Assembly (NCBI GenBank): GCA_000231825.2
Contig: JH720320.1
Span: 84,482-148,481, forward strand
Source of the DNA: Tetrahymena elliotti 4EA
Lineage: Eukaryota; Ciliophora; Oligohymenophorea; Hymenostomatida; Tetrahymenidae
Length of the DNA: 64,000 nt
Direction of reading: 5' to 3'
Shown: piece by piece, positions 61,055 through 64,000 of the stretch
Position numbering within the stretch: position 1 is the stretch's first letter
Layout of the letters: every line of letters begins with the position of its first letter
The notes under the pieces: generated by a model
Seen by the model: only the letters and a program-made list of their open reading frames with translations
What the model was told of the DNA's origin: nothing
Databases searched by the model: none
Position numbers and translations under genes: made by a program

Positions 61055-64000
61055 TCACTAGTCACTGCGGAAAATTAGAGAGAAAGTTTGGATAATATAT
61101 TCCAAAACACAATTTTACAATTCGTCAATAGGTTAATCGATTAGACTAACTTAGAAAATTGCTTAGCCATTAGGGCCTATAGAAACTTTCATCAAAAAAC
61201 GAGTATTTGAGGCTCTTAATTAGAAGCAACCACCAACTTTTGTTTCATTGAGACCAAGTAAATAATCTTACTATTTAGCTTCATTAATCTCCATGAAATT
61301 CTTAAAGTAATTTAAGAAATCATAAGAACTCTTAGCTACCTTTTCTTCCAAATAAATTTCTTCTGATCTATAAATTTGATCTTTTGAATTTCCCCATAAA
61401 TATTTAAAGTTAGCTACGTCCATCATTCTAGGCTCAAAGAATTTATTTATTGTATTAGGTATAGCTAACGTATATCTCTTATTTGAATATTTGAATCTAT
61501 ATCAAATCAAAAAATAATTAATTATCAACAAACACAAATAAACGGTTTTTTGATTTAATTCAAATTCAAGAGGCAATTATAAATTTTGATCTGTGAATGA
61601 ATTGAATAACAAAATTAACATTTATAGTTAAATTCGTTATTGGCTTTTAAATTCAAAGTCTTTTTTAGCTAAATAAAAAATAAATTTACCTGTAAGAAAA
61701 GTCTAATTGAATAATTTCAAAAGGAATTTCGTTGATTCCAATAAGCAATCTCTAAGATTTTTAAACTCCTGGTAATATTTCTGTATCAAGTTCTTAAGGA
61801 TCAAGCTCTAGGGTATTGGCTATTCAAAATAAATTAAAATTAAATTGTTGTATTTTCGTATTTTTTAAAATAATTTACTCTTTCCTGGGTTGTAGTATAC
61901 TTACAAATCTGAGATAACTTCCTCTATTCTATTTGTGAAATATAAAACTATTTCTAAAATATCAGCTCTATCGTTAACCATCAATCTACTGATTAATCCA
62001 ATCTAAATGTCTTCATTTTAGAATAGTGGGAAGTTTTCCTTTAAGCAGCCTCTTTTGAATCTATACATCATTTGTGGGTTATTAGGTAGATAGCTAAAAA
62101 GATTATAGTCATTTCTTATAAGTTTTCCTTTGATAATTTTAGGAGCCTTATTTTCATAATATTATACAGGGTTTTAGAAAGGGAAAATTAATGCTGCGCT
62201 TTCAGGGTCAATCTATCTCATATCTTATGCAAAGTTGACTGGTATAGTCTAGAAATCTAAATTAAAAAATTGACTTTACATTTTACATTGATTGATACAA
62301 AAATAAATAAATAAAAATGATTTTTTACTATCCTGAGCTTCAAAAAATACTGGAGAAATTTTATTTTAAATGGTATTTTGATTGCTACTGTTAAATTTAT
62401 CATATGAGAGAGGTCTATTCTAGATATCTCTCTATTAAGGAGAAACATATTGATTTCCTCTTTTTCCCATTTCTGAAAGTTTATATTAGTTCTATTATTG
62501 ATGTTAATTCTATCTTTGAGCACTTTCATATTTGAAAGCACTTTGCTACCTATTTTCCATTCCATTTTTATCATCTAAACATTCATCTTAATTATTTTAA
62601 TAATCATGAAACATTTTTTGAAAAATCTAAGTTATTTAATTACTTATACGTTTAGCATCAGATAGCATGCTATTTGTAGCCATATTATCAACATCTTATT
62701 CTATAATTATTTCTTATGGCTTTTAAGCAGTGAACTTCTTAGGTTGAGCTAATTAAAAAAAAGTTGATTTAAAGTTATTAAAAATTAATTAAATTACTTT
62801 AAGCCATTTATTAAGCTCCAACTTCTTACTCTGCAGCATTCATAAATTAATCTTGCTAATTTTCAGGTTTATTTGCTTATAGCATTAACAAATCTATTCT
62901 GACATGAAGCTAAGTATTTATTTGTTATAGCTCTTCAATCTATTTATTAGCATTAATTTATTGTTTTGATTATTACACGAGAATTCTAATTGAATAAAGT
63001 AAAATACCTAATCTAATAATTATTTATCAGGTTGCTTTGATTGGTCAAGCTTTTCTTAAAGATCCTTAACCTATTAAGTTAAAGAATGATTCTTCTCTTC
63101 TACTTCTTTCAATTTTTTATATTTTTCTTCAAGTTCTTTGTATTTTTAATTTAAACTTTGATGTTCGCTCTCCTATTTTGCAATTTAGGCTCCTGCATGA
63201 TTGATTTGTTCATTAAGTAGATTATATTTTAATTTTAGTTCATCCAAATTCTTTTTCTAATTTATTTAATTATATTAATAAGAATTGTTTATCAAAAAAA
63301 AAATACTTCTTAGGCTAGCTCTTTGTGAAGGTTGAAAAGTAGCTCATTTTATTCTTAATTAAGTTTGATTTATTTCTTTAAATCTTCCTATTACTCATCA
63401 AGTTGTTTCTTATATTTTTGGGTTTCCTCATCACTATTCTTTTGTGGAATTATTTCTTGATGAGCTTATTCTAATTATTGAATTCTAACGCTAAGAGCAG
63501 CAACCTTAGACTTTTCTTCCCTAATTTATTTTTCACTGTCAAGTGTAATCTCTTCAATCAATTTATTCTTTTAAAGTAATTCTCTTTAAATTTGATTAAT
63601 TATCTCTTCATATTCACTTTGATCTTATTACTATTTATTATTTTATTGATTTTATTTTTCTTATAATAGCTTAGCCATTTCTTAACTGTGGGTATTATTT
63701 TATTAAACAAGTTGATTCTACAACTCATTTACTTATCTTTATGCTTCAGTTAGTTGAACTTAAAGTTAATCATTTAAATCCTATAGCTGTTTAGTATCTT
63801 TTTTAAATTTATTCAAATTTTCCAAGTGAAGATTCTTTTCTTCTTACCATTTATTTCTCATTTCAACATATTTATGATTATCATTTGTGGTTTTGATTTC
63901 TGATTTCATTTCTTATGTATTCTATCTGTCATTCTCCATACTTAATAGTTTATCATTCATGGTATCAATTTCTTACTCTTTTAATTCTAATTCCTTTTAC
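61055..64000 (-). CDS. Coiled-coil protein with C-terminal alpha-adaptin-type appendage, 5' end outside window
   Basis: Exons in transcript order are 63307-64000 (enters from beyond the window), 63008-63256, 62798-62939, 62650-62748, 62329-62574, 61879-62256, 61690-61819 and 61055-61496. All phases agree, leaving 792 residues in view. The first 350 or so are continuous coiled coil (QREELLQKNKLIEEI-type; EHQSLNQKYKELEEKYKKLK). A Gln/Asn-rich linker follows. The last 300 residues match the AP-2 alpha ear. A beta-sandwich part includes GLISRLMVNDRADILEIVLY and LDTEILPGVQKSQRLLIGIN. A platform part includes YTLAIPNTINKFFEPRMMDV, FKYLWGNSKDQ and KVGGCFQLRASNTRFLMKVS. The ear recruits endocytic accessory proteins. 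The expected adaptin trunk is replaced by coiled coil, at least in the visible part. The domain call is strong; the full N-terminus is unseen. Confidence 0.82.

Noticed and set aside
62257..62574. Minus-strand open frame of 105 codons starting MIKMEWKIG
   Set aside because: It is the wrong frame of a real exon (62329-62574). The adjacent frame is Gln-rich hinge sequence that splices in phase to the adaptin ear.

Overview
The window reads as somatic (macronuclear) DNA of an oligohymenophorean ciliate, most like Tetrahymena. It is extremely AT-rich. Long reading frames become visible only when TAA and TAG are read as glutamine and TGA is the sole stop (ciliate code, table 6). Most introns are AT-rich GT-AG introns. 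A standard-code reading breaks every real gene into short pieces. No telomere repeat, rRNA, CRISPR array or recognisable transposon was seen.

Layout. 1.0-5.1 kb (-): a 1346-residue Gln-rich coiled-coil protein. 6.2-9.1 kb (+): an axonemal-type STPG/SHIPPO repeat protein. 9.1-14.2 kb: non-coding. 14.2-15.3 kb (+): a small Sin1-CRIM-like protein. 16.4 kb (+): a small protein with a lipidation-like C-terminus. 16.9-21.4 kb: non-coding. 21.4-24.0 kb (+): an 848-residue protein with GLF-like motifs. 24.6-25.8 kb (-): a multi-pass membrane protein with unresolved frame. 26.3-27.4 kb (+): a Tim44-like protein. 28.0-30.3 kb (+): a PAK1IP1/Mak11 WD40 protein. 30.8-41.6 kb (+): four related von Willebrand A-type genes in two pairs, with a coiled-coil gene and a tRNA-Tyr between the pairs. 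43-45 kb (-): a low-complexity protein. 45.2-49.0 kb (-): a nine-exon protein with two cyclic-nucleotide-binding domains. 50.1-51.7 kb (-) and 53.0-54.3 kb (+): unknown proteins. 55.0-56.8 kb (+): a coiled-coil protein. 57.4-59.1 kb (-): a fused tandem acetoacetate decarboxylase. 61.1 kb to the window edge (-): a coiled-coil protein ending in an alpha-adaptin ear.

The genes do not form an operon-like pathway; they are ordinary, separately transcribed eukaryotic genes. The observations most worth following are: (1) a coiled-coil/alpha-adaptin-appendage architecture with no adaptin trunk; (2) a double acetoacetate decarboxylase whose second half has lost the Schiff-base lysine; (3) a duplicated pair of vWA genes in which one member of each pair lacks the metal site; (4) candidate 19- and 20-nt introns, plus a membrane-protein gene whose frame closes only with doubtful splices; (5) a duplicated unit inside the long PAK1IP1 intron.

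Exon boundaries were worked out by eye. I required that frame stay consistent across GT-AG junctions, and most multi-exon models close exactly. Family names rest on motif recognition, not on searches.
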